NCBI GenBank assembly: GCA_036897445.1
Contig: JAYMTL010000036.1
Location: 1-64,000, forward strand
Direction: 5' to 3'
From: Pelargonium tetragonum
Lineage: Eukaryota; Streptophyta; Magnoliopsida; Geraniales; Geraniaceae
Length of the DNA: 64,000 bases
Positions 24,846 to 37,318 of the stretch are shown piece by piece. The translations under genes were made by a program, and so were the position numbers. The notes beneath the pieces are model-generated. The model saw nothing but the letters and a program-made list of their open reading frames with translations, searched no databases and had not been told where the DNA came from. How positions within the stretch are numbered: the first letter of the stretch is position 1; each line of letters begins with the position of its first letter.

Positions 24846-27800
24846 CCAGTGTGATGAGTATATAGTGCGTGGATACACAATCAAGTAACTACAAGATAAA
24901 CCTTGCCTTCCTACGCTTCGCTACAGTCGAAGGACTCACTTCTATTATTTTCTAAGGCTTGCTCGATCTTAGAACGATAAGAGCAAGGAACCTTAACAAC
25001 CAATATACAATGGGTAGAAAGAAGACCTTTGTCCTGTATTGTTTCACATCATACGGAGAAATCCTGTAAGTAATACCACGCAATAAACAAAAGGTTTCAT
25101 GTTGTGCTTGTTTTAGAGTATCCGGGGGCTAATGTAATATATGTATAATATAGAAGTAAAAAGGAAGATATAAACTGTAAAAAGTAGAAGGAATTGTAAT
25201 TTAAATAGGAAATACTGGCTCTAAAGGTTTCCCACTACAAGGCAACCCGGGTATCTTGACAGGATATTCTAGTAATAAGTAATAACAAATCTGTAAGAAT
25301 CCTAAAGAAAAGCTTAACAAAGGGGTTTTCTTGATGTTCATTTTATTGGGGTTTTTGGTTTTAGGGGTTCTAACCTGGGTTTTTAATAAAGACAGGATAA
25401 TTCTCTAAAGCTATGGAATACGGAATACCTAAGCTACAAGGGTTCTAATCGCATATTCTTACTTACTAGGTTTCCTTAGAGGCTTACTCCACTTCTTTTT
25501 GACTTTCATACTTTTATTATTCGCAGCCTACCTCTTAATAGTTTATACTACCCACTTCACTTATAAACAGGCTCCCCATATAGTAGCGGACCTAATAACT
25601 TAGATTTTCTTTCTTTTAAGACCTTAATGGCACAAAATTTGAAATGTAAGAAACTAGCTCCCCTTAGTAAAATTTCCTTAGAACTCTTATCGCTTTAAAC
25701 TGAATCTAATAACAAGAAAAATCTTCTATAAAAAGGGAAAAACTATCTACTCAAGCAGGGCGAACACTGAAGACATAACAGACTCACCTCAAAAATCCGG
25801 GTTTCCTGCGTTTAATTTAAAATAAAGACTGTCTATAAGCTGTCCTAGGGGTTCCCTGCTCTGGCAACGCCCCTAACAAATTAATAAGTCAAGTATGTCA
25901 TACATATTTTATTTTACTCAACTTTTTATCAAAGCGAGTTTGTAGGAGATACGCTTTATAGACCCGGTCCGCTTTAGTATTCCTAGAAATAGAAAAGATA
26001 GAATTTTCTTTTTCAATAAGCCCGCTTCCTATAAACCTATAAAAGAGAGCTTGATGCTCTGTTTAGCACGCGCCTTTCTGGCTCTAGATGTAAAACGTAT
26101 AAAACCTCAACATTCCTCCTTTATTTACAGTATACTCAAAAAGGTTTGAAACCCTCTAGGGAATAAACATCTTTTCTAAATCTAAACTAAAGGGATCTCT
26201 TAAATTATATAAGAGAAGATAGAAGATTAGATTATTCCTAGTTTTCTTCTTATGCAGTAAAGTTTTTATACCAAAGCAAACGCACTTAAAGTTTCATGTG
26301 ATTTTGGTTAGGTATTCTTTTTAGTGGTAAACAAAATTGTAAAATATTAAAAGGGAACTCCTTGACAATATTCAGAGAGTTTTTGACCTGCTATTAAGGC
26401 AAAGAAAAAGTCGAGCTTTAAAGTTACTGCATACATAATAGGAGGATAACCTCATATGAATCAGCTTTATAATTAAGTTTCTATCTGGATTTAATCTAAA
26501 ATACTGGACTATACGCGGTTTTTAAAAACTCAGGAAGATCTAATAATATTGCCTGTGAAGCAAGTAAAAACTCCTTTACTAAGAGGTGTATAAAAGCAGA
26601 AAGGTTACGCAACAGCTATCAATTACATGTAATAAAAACTAGGACTTAGTAACTAGAAAGCCCTAAAAAAAATTTTATACTAAATTCGATTACCGAAGGA
26701 TTAGTAATTCTCGACCTTATCCTAAGCTAGTGGGATTCCTTCGAACTCTTGGAAAGTGGGGAAGTTAGAGAACTATCATATCCAATACATCCGCTTAGTT
26801 CTTAGGATTACTCTCAGAGATCATGCACCAGACTTTCCTTATTTCTGAAAAGGGATCCTTTATGTTCACTTTATAAGAGCTTTTAAACTTTAACTGGACA
26901 ATAGTTCTACAACCTTTCTGTATAAAATTAAGGCAAGATTTATCTTGTGCTATGAGTAAGATATACGACTCTCTGATTAAAAATCCTTTTGAGTATTAAA
27001 TATATAATAAAGAAGTCGGAGTCTTTCTAGAACCTAGGGATAACAGAAAGAGTCTTTGAGTGTAAGGAACTAGGCTTGTTCCTTATTAAATTGTCCTTAA
27101 TTTTTGGGGAGTGCTCTTAAGAAATAAGAATTCAATCCACCATACCTCTAGGAGCGAGAGGACTTTTTTTTTGGACGGATCCTATAAATAAAATATAAAG
27201 TAACTCAAACCTATACGGGCCAACCCGTTAGTGATACCGGATAAAGTCTATCTTACTTTGTATCCTGAAGTAGATCACTACTAATAAATGCGAGACTTCT
27301 TTACTCTCTTTCTTTTAGAGGGGATGCAGGAATATCAGAAATTTTAAGAAGAACTCATAAGTAGTCGAGTCATTTTTTTTTGTAACCCTTTTACTGAGAA
27401 TTCCTTAAAAACCCCTAGGCCGGGGGGACTTAATGCATACTAAGGGCTGCTTGAACCTCTAAAATTCCTTGTAAAAAAGGAAGGGTAGCCGAGGTAATCC
27501 TGAAATTTTAGTAAAAAGAGAAACTTAAGTTTGTAATTCTCGTATCGTTTTCTCTATCTCTATATAGATGATTATTGATATATGTAGATAAGAAATAGGA
27601 TCAAAAGGTAAAGGTTTTTTAGTTTTTGCCTCAAAGTTTTTTTGAGGTTTCCTTAACATAATTAGATTTTATCTTGTCTTAATACTAAATTCCTTATAAG
27701 ATAAGATACTCCAATTCAGCAGTATAGTAATTCTAAAATGCTTGCGCGAGGGCTTCTTGTTTTTCTAAATAAGTAATAACCTTGTTTATTCTCAAAGGAA

Positions 27801-30800
27801 TGCACTTTACAGTCTCTACCCTAATACTTGACGACCCCTGGAAAGAATCCTCTAAATATTCAAACTCTTTACAATACCAGGCAAGCGTATCGCTTAAGTA
27901 AGTTCTCTATAAAATCTCCTTGCCGGAAACTCAATCACTTTAACCAGAATACAAATACAGAAACAGCAACAAGAATTTGTTTTTGTACTAGAAACAAGCA
28001 AACGACTCTACTTTAGCTCAAGTTCCTGCCTAAACTTATTGTACTAACTAAATTCTCTGCCTATTCTATACTATTCCCTACTTACAAGACTAGGAGAATG
28101 CAAACTCCCTAATTAAATAATGAAATTAGAGCTCTTTTTATATTAAGAGTAATCACTGTGTAATAATATAAGGCGAGGCCCCCTTATCTAGATAATAGAA
28201 GCAATTGGCTTTCTGGAGGGCAAATTACATTAAAAATTCCTAGTGAATCGAGTTTCCGGGTAATACGTAATTTTAAGGTTAGACCAGAGAAGAAAGATTT
28301 CTTTATAGTCGTACTCTATGAACGATAGGTACAGCTACCTGAGGGTGCCGTTACTTGCAGTTTAACCCTTTCTTTAAGGCTACAATTTGGGGTTCCGTTT
28401 AATCTTTGCTCTTGTAAATGTATTCCCAGGTAGAGTTAAACTAGCCAGAATAAAAATGGGTCCTATTTCGTTATTATAAAGCTAAAATACCACTAAAGCA
28501 AGCACGGGGCTGGGATCTACTACCACTTATATCCCACGGGCAGTGCAATGAATTAGGGTTGGGTGACTGTCCGCTTCGTAAGGCCCCTTGCTATCTATTA
28601 GACAAAGAGTTTTGACAAGAATTACGAACTCTCTATTTAATTTAGGCTCCAAACCCGGGTTCTTACTATATAACGCAACTCAGGAAAGTGTAAACGATAA
28701 CAATAAAGAGGGGGTTTCATACTTATCTTCAATTTAGGGCCTTTCCCTTTTATGTTTTATGGAACAAGAGCTTCTAAAGAGCCCAATTACAGTAATAAAC
28801 GGAGTTCTTTACTATTTAATAAGGACCCTTTTTTATAATTTTCTATTAATACTGAGTTACTAAAGAAAAAAGAAGGGAGTGCAATTTATAAACAAGTTTT
28901 AGTGTTTCGTTTAGAGATCCTTTTAATTTCAGAGTTTTAAAATCTATTCGTGCTTAAGTCGCGGAGTCTTTTTGGGATCAAGGAAGTCCACTTGAATGAA
29001 GTAAAATATCCGTTATAAAGAGGTGGCTAGCTTTCTCCCTTGAGATTCTGCGACTATGCTGTGCAACCAAATAGGGAACCTTTTAAAGCTAAAACGAGAC
29101 ATAATTGCAAATTGAAAATCGGATATAATTTTTTGCTGTGTCCACCTTTGTTCTATTACTTGTTAGTCTCAATTATTAGCCTGGACTTTGCAAGTTATTA
29201 GAAATTGAAAATTAAGATAGGAAATCAAAGATGGAGGACTCTAGTGCTACAGTATAAACTTACTGTAAATAGAAAGCAACCGGATCCAGGACAAACCCCA
29301 TAAAGCACACTCTTTCATTTACCCAAAACAAAATAAACTCATATTTACTATTTACATTTTTTTAAAAGAAACCTGCTATACGGCGCTTGGAACATACTCC
29401 CCAGAACCTCGCAAATGAATTATCTAAAAAGAAAAGGGGGCCTCGTGACTAGAATACTATAAAAAAGACTTACCCCTATCTATTCTGGACTTGGTGGACT
29501 AGGAAACTCGCTTATCCCTAAATTTTACACCGGGCTTTACCGGAAACTCATGATTTTAGCCCGGGTTAACTGGATCTGGAAAATGAGAAAACTAACCGGG
29601 CCTCTTTTCTTAGTATTAACCCTCACCCTTTTCTTCTGAGCTATACTTTTCTAACTAGACTCTGTATCCCTTATAAAGTTTGTTCTTAGCAGCTGTACAG
29701 AGACTCTTGCGAGGACCTACTATTATTGTAGCTAGGAAATCTTGTACTCGTATTCTTAGAGTTATTATAGTATTGTATTATAGCTGGTATTAGCCCTTAC
29801 TTGTTAAGGTATATTCCTTTTTGTTAATTAGTTGTTATTACTATATAGGGAAAGAGGATACTCTCTTGTCTTGCGCTCTCTGTTCAGGAGTAAGCCCTAT
29901 AGTAGAATAGTAAGTTGTAGGGCAGCGAAGGGAGGGGCTTGTATAGGAAATTTACTGGACGGCACTACCCTATAGCACACACTTATTCTTCTCACTCTAA
30001 ATCTTAATACCAATACCCGATTATAAAAAGAATAACAATGGACTAAACTTTTGTAATGCATACTAGACCTAAAAGGGAATTTTTCGAGTTACAGATCCTT
30101 TGAGTACCTTGTTTACTACATTTTTTTTCAGTTTGACTTAGGTTTCGTTCATATGTTCTAAAAAGAACCCTTATAAACCCCTGTTTGTTCAAGCGAAGTA
30201 CCCTGTCAAGTGCTTCTTTTTGTAGTACTATACCGAAATGGAGTGTAGTATAAACAAAGGTAAATAATGCTAGAGTTTAGCACACCTCAGTATCCTTGTC
30301 AAAGTTAAAGGAAAGGGGGGGTTTCCTTTAGAAAAGCAAATAGATTATATAATCCTATAAAGATTTTAGCCTTTTATTAAAAATAAGATCTTGTCTAAAG
30401 AAGGACCTAAAGCGCTTCTTGGTTACAAGGATGTTAGAGGTTCAAAGCGCGTACCTTTAGCGTGGGTAGGATGCTCTCAATATAATATTAATGAATATTA
30501 AGGGTTTTAATTTGTAGGTGCCCTTTACGGGAGTTTATTCCTGTATTAGTAATAAAGAAAATTCTTTAGCTATAGCTTAACCTTGTAGGAAATTTGTTTA
30601 GAAGTTTATAGGTATAGGTGTATCCCGCGCCTTCTAGTGTTCAATCTTGCTTGTGTTCGGTAAATAGAAACCTATAAAAAAGAGAAGGAGTACTTTTGAG
30701 TTATACTATATAATTAAGGGGTTTTTTATTAGGAGCTAGCTAAGGTGGCTACTCCGTGACTTAAACTTTACTACAAAAAGCATAAACTCTACATTATTCT

Positions 30801-31439
30801 CGGGAGCCCCCTTTTTATGGGCTCCTGAAGCCCTATCTTCCTTTTATAATTTTTATATTACTAAAATGAAATTCTAATACCGCGGAATTCTTATTATTCC
30901 TGTATCCCTTTTTGAAAAGAACCGATTCGAGGCATAAGCATTGGGATTTACCCTTCTATAGGGAGCTCCTTACTTGCTGCTATTAGTTCTTAATGATTAA
31001 TATCAGGTAATATACTCATATTATATAAGTATATTAAAAAGTCCTGCAGCAAATATTGTATCATAAAAGGGTAACTTATCCCGCGGACCCGCTTGTTTAC
31101 TACCTTGCCTACCTACGATAACAAGATTCTAGAAAAGTTTGATCTTTTTAGGATAAAAATTCCCTGTAGTTTAGTTACAATCACTTAGCGCTTATCTTTC
31201 TGGTTTTTATTACCTTCAAACTTCTTGTAGAGTCAATTTTTTTAGTAAGAGAGTTTTTTATTCCAAATTTTTCATTTTAGGAGGGTTCCGTTTTGGGGTT
31301 TACTAACTAGGTAAACAAGTCTTTTCCCCTTAGTCCTTAGTAAGGAGATTTTGAAAAATAAAGGGAGATAGAGATTCCTTAGATGAAGTACTATATAGAA
31401 AAGTGCAATTTCTCGCTAGTGAAAAGATCCGGTTAGGTT
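24846..31439. other. Gene-free stretch with G-poor and C-poor tracts
   Basis: G-poor tracts lie at about 27790-28090 and 29270-29520. From about 29700 to 29850 the plus strand is TAG-rich and C-poor, like a mini-element tail on the opposite strand, but no end motif adjoins it. The only open frame of note is 62 codons (27828-28016), a product of the G-poor composition. Confidence 0.5.
30800..30828. other. GC-rich hairpin, 10-bp stem
   Basis: TCGGGAGCCC (30800-30809) pairs with GGGCTCCTGA (30819-30828) with one G-T pair and a nine-base loop CCTTTTTAT. It is unusually GC-rich for this window. No T run follows, so there is no clear terminator. No gene is nearby. Confidence 0.45.
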
Positions 31440-31534
31440 AGGGTGTATATAGGTAGTAGAGTCTATATTAGCTACTGGTCAGTTACTTAATAGTTTTTGT
31501 TTGAAATTCTTTAAGTTGCATATTAGTCTTAATA

Positions 31535-31715
31535 GTGTTACAGGATTAGAACCTAGGCAATGCATTCTGCACTCTGTAGCTATAGTCTTATTTATTGTTT
31601 GTTATAGGGTAGGGCTTGAGAACTCGTGCCTTAGAGGTCTCTTTCTTAATGAGAACCCTTGAATATTCTTTATTATGTAAAAGCAAGGCGGATTCTATAT
31701 AAGAAATAGAGTTTT
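31535..31715. repeat. Dispersed repeat R, copy 2
   Basis: This is the partner of 21204-21395, with CAGGATTAGAACC near 31541, TTCTTAATGAGAACCC at 31643-31658, ATTATGTAAAAGCAAG and GGATTCT following. The middle part differs more than the right part. A TAG-rich C-poor tract (31440-31500) lies to its left and a CTA-rich tract (32195-32290) to its right, so the larger neighbourhood may be one composite repeat. Confidence 0.55.
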
Positions 31716-32194
31716 CTAAAAGACTAAAAAGGACAAAACCTAAACTGGGAATAAAAGCAATTCTAGATAAAAACTTCGGTATTATTCTATTCAACCCAAA
31801 TCATCTCAACACTTCTAACTTCTAAGACCCTTTTTCATTAGATTCCGTTTGGTAGGTCTTAGGGGGGTGGTATAGGCGGGCCCTTTTAGCGGATACTCGT
31901 AATAATAAAGGGGTTTTACCTGCAATAATTAAGAAGACGGAGTCCTCCTCTCTGTTAGTTTCGATAAGCGAAGGGCTTTTGGCTGAGGGAGCCTTTTCTT
32001 CCAGATTGTGTGCCAATAAAAATGCTTAAAGTGGGGGGTAGCAAGTTCTGTTTAAAATTACGTGCTCCTATAAGAAAATCTAATAAACTAGTAATGAAAT
32101 TTCTATGTCATTGAAAGTTTCTTATTATATACGTTAATACATTTAATTTAAATGAAAAAGTAGAATACAAAATAGGACTAAAGCTAAAAAAACA

Positions 32195-32290
32195 ACTAAA
32201 TAAATCTATAAAAAAACTCTTAGTAAAAGAACTCTTAAAGTCTACTGTTATACTGTCTATTAACTATCTAAATACAACTAGGGAATCCAT
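32195..32290 (+). repeat. CTA-rich G-poor tract without a clear end motif
   Basis: Words such as AACTAAATAAATCTATAAA and CTATTAACTATCTAAATAC resemble the mini-element tails. The nearest candidate motif is the weak AGTAATGAAATTT at 32090-32102. About 700 bp to the left (31440-31500) a TAG-rich, C-poor tract looks like the same sequence type on the other strand. Confidence 0.3.
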
Positions 32291-35200
32291 TTCTTTCTCT
32301 TCTTTACAAAACAATAGCTATAGGGAATACTAATCCAGTAGCTACCGGATTTGAGAAGGCATAAACTCCTTTTTAGTTATAGACGTCCCTCCCCTTTTAC
32401 AATTTTTAGTAATTCACAAAAAGTTAAAAAATCCCTTCTATTTTCAATATGCATATAACGAGTTCCCTTAACTTGCTAACCTTACTCAGTAAAGGCCTGG
32501 TTTATAAATCCTAGAAGAACCCTGTAAATGCTTTTAAGTCAAAACTTTTAAGTAGTATTTGGATACCCTATCTTTTTGTAATTTAGTGAAATTCTGTAAC
32601 TATTTTTGTATCCCTCTCTGCAACAAATCCTTATAACATATGTCTAAAAGTAGGGGCTCCTAAACTATAAAGAGTCTACTTCTTAATATACACAACTTTT
32701 CGGATAGATGAATTTACCGAAAACCTTATTGCAATGCGGGATCCTATAAAAAGAAAAAGGAAGAAACTTATGCCTTGCTCTAACCAAAAAATTCCAGTCA
32801 TTTTCCTTGAAAAACCGGGAATTCCTTTCCCTTTGATAATTTTATTCAGAAGTTACAAGCTAATTGCATAAATTATTACAGTCCTGCTAAGGAGCAGGCA
32901 TGGCGTCCTTTACTTTCATGTACCTCTACGAAACTCTTTCTATAAGAACTATAGCTTTTTTAGTCTCGATACCCTTCTAGTCTTCTTACCTGTAACTTGT
33001 AAAAGCTTTAATTACAACTTCTCTAATCAGTTAAATTGAACTTTACTTCACTGCAAACAAAGAGAAATTCTATACTCTCTTGCCTTTATACCTTTAATGG
33101 GTCTGGTGAAGAGAAAGAAGAATTACTATAAGCGTTTTTCTATGCAAGTTTTTAGTTTACAAATTTCGCTAGAACAAGGGTTGAAGTGCCCTAAGAAAGA
33201 CCTAATTGAGTATCCTCGACATTGTCAAATAAATAGATTTGAAAAGTCTAAAGCCAAAACAGGAGCGCAGAGCTGACTTCCCTTATAAGTATAATTTACT
33301 AAGCTGTTTTTCTAATTATTATGATTATGGCACCTAGAACTTAATAACAAAAGAAAAATGTTTACCAAAAAATTTTTTTACAACCCCTAACAAGAAACTA
33401 AATGGAAGCAGGTTCTAAAAACAGACACATATAGAAAGTGCTTTACTGTAGTCAATGGACCCTTATCAAGCAGGGGTTAAAAAGTCAAACTAAAAAGTAT
33501 ACTGCAACAAAAACGAGTCCCTAAATGAGGGGAACTCCTTATAATTATGCCTTCCTACGATACACAAGTTAGGGTGTTTTGCGCTACGAGGTTTAGTAGG
33601 CTCACATCGTGTAATTAAGGGAAGCGTTTTTATGCCGGAATTGAAGGGCCTCGAAGGGGGTAAGCATACATAGCAAAAGGGTTTAGTTTGGGAAAGATCT
33701 GTAGTTTAGCTTAGTATATTTGTGTTGAAAGAGAGAGGGCTATTAGTACTACTTTTTACTACCCGCTGTGAGGAATTTTTAGTTTAAGATTTAGAGTTCT
33801 AAGGGATTTTTAGTAGATTGTAGGGAAGTAGCAGCAGGAGGCAGCTAAAGGAATCATAGGACAGGTTTAGCAGCTATTAAGGGCTTGTAAGAAGATACAG
33901 ATGCAGAAAAAAGTTATAGGTATTAAAATTGAGAGAAGGTTACATGTCTTAATAAAAAGAGGTTTTTAAGGGGGGTTTCCAGTAATTTAAGGAGTCTAAA
34001 TAACTAAAGTGAAAGATATTCCTTTCCTGTAAAAGGGGTTGTAGAGTGTTTAAAGTCTTTTTGTAAAAGTTATCCCGGGTAGCTTTTTTAAATTGAGCTG
34101 GTCAGCGGGAAACCTCTATTTTCTCAGGGGCTAGACTAAGAATCTCTAGATCTTTTTTGGGGTTTTTGTTGATAAACTAGCTTGATATCGAGAATTTACA
34201 GGTGTTCGCAAACGTTTTAGGCAGCTTCTAGCACGGGACTGCCTTTTGTAGTAGTTTGATTTTGGAATGTGGTATTAAATGAAAATTGCATTATGGCCTA
34301 GATTAAAGTAAAGATTAGAATCCGTTTCAATCAAGAGCGAAGAAATCGGGGTAGAAAGGGGAGGGAGAGTCATTCAAAAAGAATATAAGCAAGGTATAAG
34401 TTAGCTGTAGATCGAAATAGGACGTAGTCTTGTATGTCCTTTCTCTGTAGTTTACATAGAGGATCCTTAAGGGAAAATGCACTTATAGAGTAGTGGGTTA
34501 GGGACATAGGTTCGGTTTTATACTATATATCTATTAAATTGTTAGGGTTTTGGTGGTTTTTATAATAGTAAGCTTTTAGGGCACATAACATAAGTTAGCC
34601 TTTTTTTGCAGCTAAAACGAAGTCTCACTTTATAACTGAAGAATTTTTGCAGCGAGGAACCCGGTCCTTAGGTTTAACCAAGAATAGAAATTCTTGTTAT
34701 GATCCCCTGTCAATGCCGGGAATTCCGATATCCAATTTCCTTAAGCAAGGAAGTCCCTACGTAGGCTAATACTGGGGTATTCTTTATTTTCTTAGTATTG
34801 CTTTGCGCTTTTCCTTTAAAATTGAGTTAAGTATAAAGACTGATGCCTCTTTAACACGCGCCAAAATCGGACAAGGGATCCCCTTTTTTTAATATAAGGG
34901 GTGCTAACATCCGGTTTAACTTAAAAAAATAAGGCTTTATAGCCACAGTAGGAGTTTAAGGTAGCGTGCAGAAGTAAAGCCCTAAGGAAAGTTATAGTTT
35001 AGGGCGAAGTTAAGTAAGGAAAGATACTAACTACAAGAACCCGCTCGAGAGGCTTTAAGAATTTCAGTCAGTAAGATGCAGTTTCCACGGATAGCTGGGT
35101 ATAGTTTACAGGAGAAAAGGTCAGGGCAGGGAAAAGACTTGATCGATAGACCACCTAGAATGGCGGGAATTTTGGCATAACCGGAGGGGGCAAAACCTAT

Positions 35201-36078
35201 TTAGGATTAACTAGAATCTTGAATAAAGCTGTAAGCTAATAAAAAAGTGGGGATCTCCTTTTGCATTGCATATCATATACAAAAAGGGGCCTCGACAGAT
35301 TGAGGGTAAAAGGTAACAGGACTTGCGCAAAAAAGCATACTAACAAATTGCTTACATAAAAGATATAATTTAAGGGTCTCACTTTCAGTATAAAATGTAA
35401 ACCCCAGTGAAGACAGACTTTAACACAATGAGTATCAAAAGGAAGGGCATTCAATTAAGAATTAAGAAAGAAAGAGGGCTTACTCGTGTGGGCAGGAGGC
35501 AGGGAAGCGGACAGGTTACTCATGTAGGGAAGCAAGAAAGAGACAATTAAGACAAGAAACCAATGAGATCAGAACTTGAAGAAGAGAGACTTTAACCCAT
35601 AGAAACGACTCAAATTAACGGGTGCCGTACCAATAATCAGGTAACGTATTTTGCGCAGAACTTTGGTTTTCTTTACCTGCTTTACAAATAAGGATAAGGA
35701 GAGAAAACGAAACACTTATGAGAATCTATGTCACTATAGAATTCATAGAAATGAGTAATTAGCAGTTCCTTTATTTAAGTGATTTCATAAAACAGGTTTT
35801 CTACAAACTGAAATCTTACTAAACTGACTCGAGGGAAAAAGTACTTCTTTTTCTTTTGCTGTATATAAAACATAATTTTTGAAAACCGGAAGAACTTCAT
35901 ACAATAGAAAAAGTGTTTATGAACTTTTACCGTAGCTGAAATTTGAACAGCCAAAATGTTAGGTTTCCCCAATGTAAGGGCCCTTTTTCTAAGCTCCTTT
36001 TTTGTCATTTTTTATGTTTCATATAGCGAGAAAAGTCTATCAGCTCTAAGCAAGACTTTCCTGTTTAAGATAAATAAA
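32291..36078. other. Gene-free stretch with a marked C-poor tract
   Basis: From about 33640 to 34580 the plus strand is rich in G and T and poor in C, one of the clearest strand biases in the window; 32560-33070 leans the other way. Open frames are at most 77 codons. No transcript signal or gene is recognisable. Confidence 0.5.
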
Positions 36079-36095
36079 GAGGTAATGCAATTAAG
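36079..36095 (+). repeat. Solo end motif GAGGTAATGCAATTAAG
   Basis: This is an exact copy of the copy 3 right end, preceded by GATAAATAAA, a weak echo of the ATGATAAGAACAAA word. No left end or CGGTAA word is evident in the 120 bp upstream, so this is a solo motif or a strongly decayed element. It is followed by a CTA-rich tail. Confidence 0.6.
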
Positions 36096-36200
36096 AAACT
36101 ATCTATTACCATCTAATAATAATTCTAACTAAGACTATAAATAGAACAATAACTAGAATAGAATACTAATAAAAACTAATACAATAAGAAAACTACAAAG
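36096..36200 (+). repeat. CTA-rich G-poor tail after solo motif
   Basis: AACTATCTATTACCATCTAA and similar ACTAA/CTAATA words continue for about 105 bp with few G, ending before ACCGGG at about 36206. This resembles the tails of mini-elements 1-3. Confidence 0.42.
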
Positions 36201-36810
36201 AATACCGGGTAAAGTCTATATAAAGGTTTTGAAATTTTATTTAATTTACTTAAAAGTTTTCCGGAGAGTTCTACTAGTTATTAGAGCAAGTTTATTTACG
36301 AAAGGAATTATCGGCGACAAGGAAAGCAGATCTAAGACACAATAGTACAAGAACTAAGAAAACCCAGGCTAATGGAATAAGATTTTTTAATTTTATTCCG
36401 GTTAAAGCGGGAGCTTAGCTAGTTTGAATTTTAAGGGAATGTCTAACTTTGATAACTAAAGCAGTTTTCCTATTTAATACGTTAATTAGGGCCCTGTAAA
36501 CACAGGAAAGGCCGAGTTCTCCTGGTTTCGGACTAAGCTTTCCCAAATAACTTGTATAAATTGTAAACTCGCAGAGGGGAAAGGGTCTCTCTTTTATTTT
36601 ATAGAATTCTGAGAAACCCCCTATACCTAGATATTGACAAGGAATAAGCAAAAGCTAATAGATAATAGACCCTTCCTTTTAGCTTAATTAGAAAACACTT
36701 GTTCCTTCCCAAAATTCTAAAAAAAAGGGGGTAACTACATCCACAAGAATCCCGTGAGCCTTAGGTTCAAGTACCACTTTTAAGAGGGAAACCTGCTTTC
36801 TTGATTTTTT

Positions 36811-36840
36811 TTTAAGTTTGTATTTTTTAAGTTTGTATTT
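36811..36840. repeat. Exact tandem duplication of a 15-bp unit
   Basis: TTTAAGTTTGTATTT occurs twice with no gap and no mismatch. A 15-bp exact tandem is not expected by chance in 64 kb at this composition, so it is a recent local duplication. Confidence 0.8.
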
Positions 36841-37282
36841 AAATAAGTTCTAGTAAACAAATTCTCAAAAATCCTTATTGCCAGGGAAGTTTGCCCTTTT
36901 TAAGGGTTTTCTAGTCAGCCGTGGCTCGTATTATATTCTTAAAAGTTGTACTTATACTATGGGCTTTACTCTTCTTATTATCTGTATTCCCTGCCTCAAC
37001 CCTAATGCACTGCTTTACCAGAAACATATTACTTTACCTTTGTACCGTTTGCGTATCTCTATGTATTTCAGAGTTATAATACCTATCTCATTCATCAGAA
37101 CTCAATTCCTTTTCTCTCTATCAAACTTCTCTGGAAAGTCTTACAAAAGCCCACGCATTGCTTACTTTGTTTTATTATCCTCGAATAGGAAACCTAGAAG
37201 CAAAAGGAACCCTCTTGGAGAGCCTAACACTTCATTTTAAGACCCGTTTTTTGTAATAACCCCTATCTCGAGACCCTTCTTT

Positions 37283-37318
37283 TCTTAATTGCATTACCTG
37301 TCTTAATTGCATTACCTC
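37283..37318 (-). repeat. Tandem pair of the end motif, two 18-bp units
   Basis: TCTTAATTGCATTACCTG (37283-37300) is followed directly by TCTTAATTGCATTACCTC (37301-37318), so the minus strand carries two head-to-tail motifs. The unit includes two bases outside the motif, so it arose by local duplication. No partner in inverted orientation lies within 150 bp. It sits inside a long G-poor tract, so it does not follow the G-poor-outward pattern of the mini-elements. Confidence 0.65.

Noticed and set aside
18671-29669. Shared CTAGACTCTGTATCC at 18671 and 29655
   Set aside because: A single 15-base match without flanking likeness is at chance level.
36878-37240. Longest open frame, 120 codons, plus strand
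   Set aside because: It needs a TTG start, has no ribosome-binding or domain signature, is rich in residues that follow from the G-poor DNA, and its length is what chance predicts for the window.
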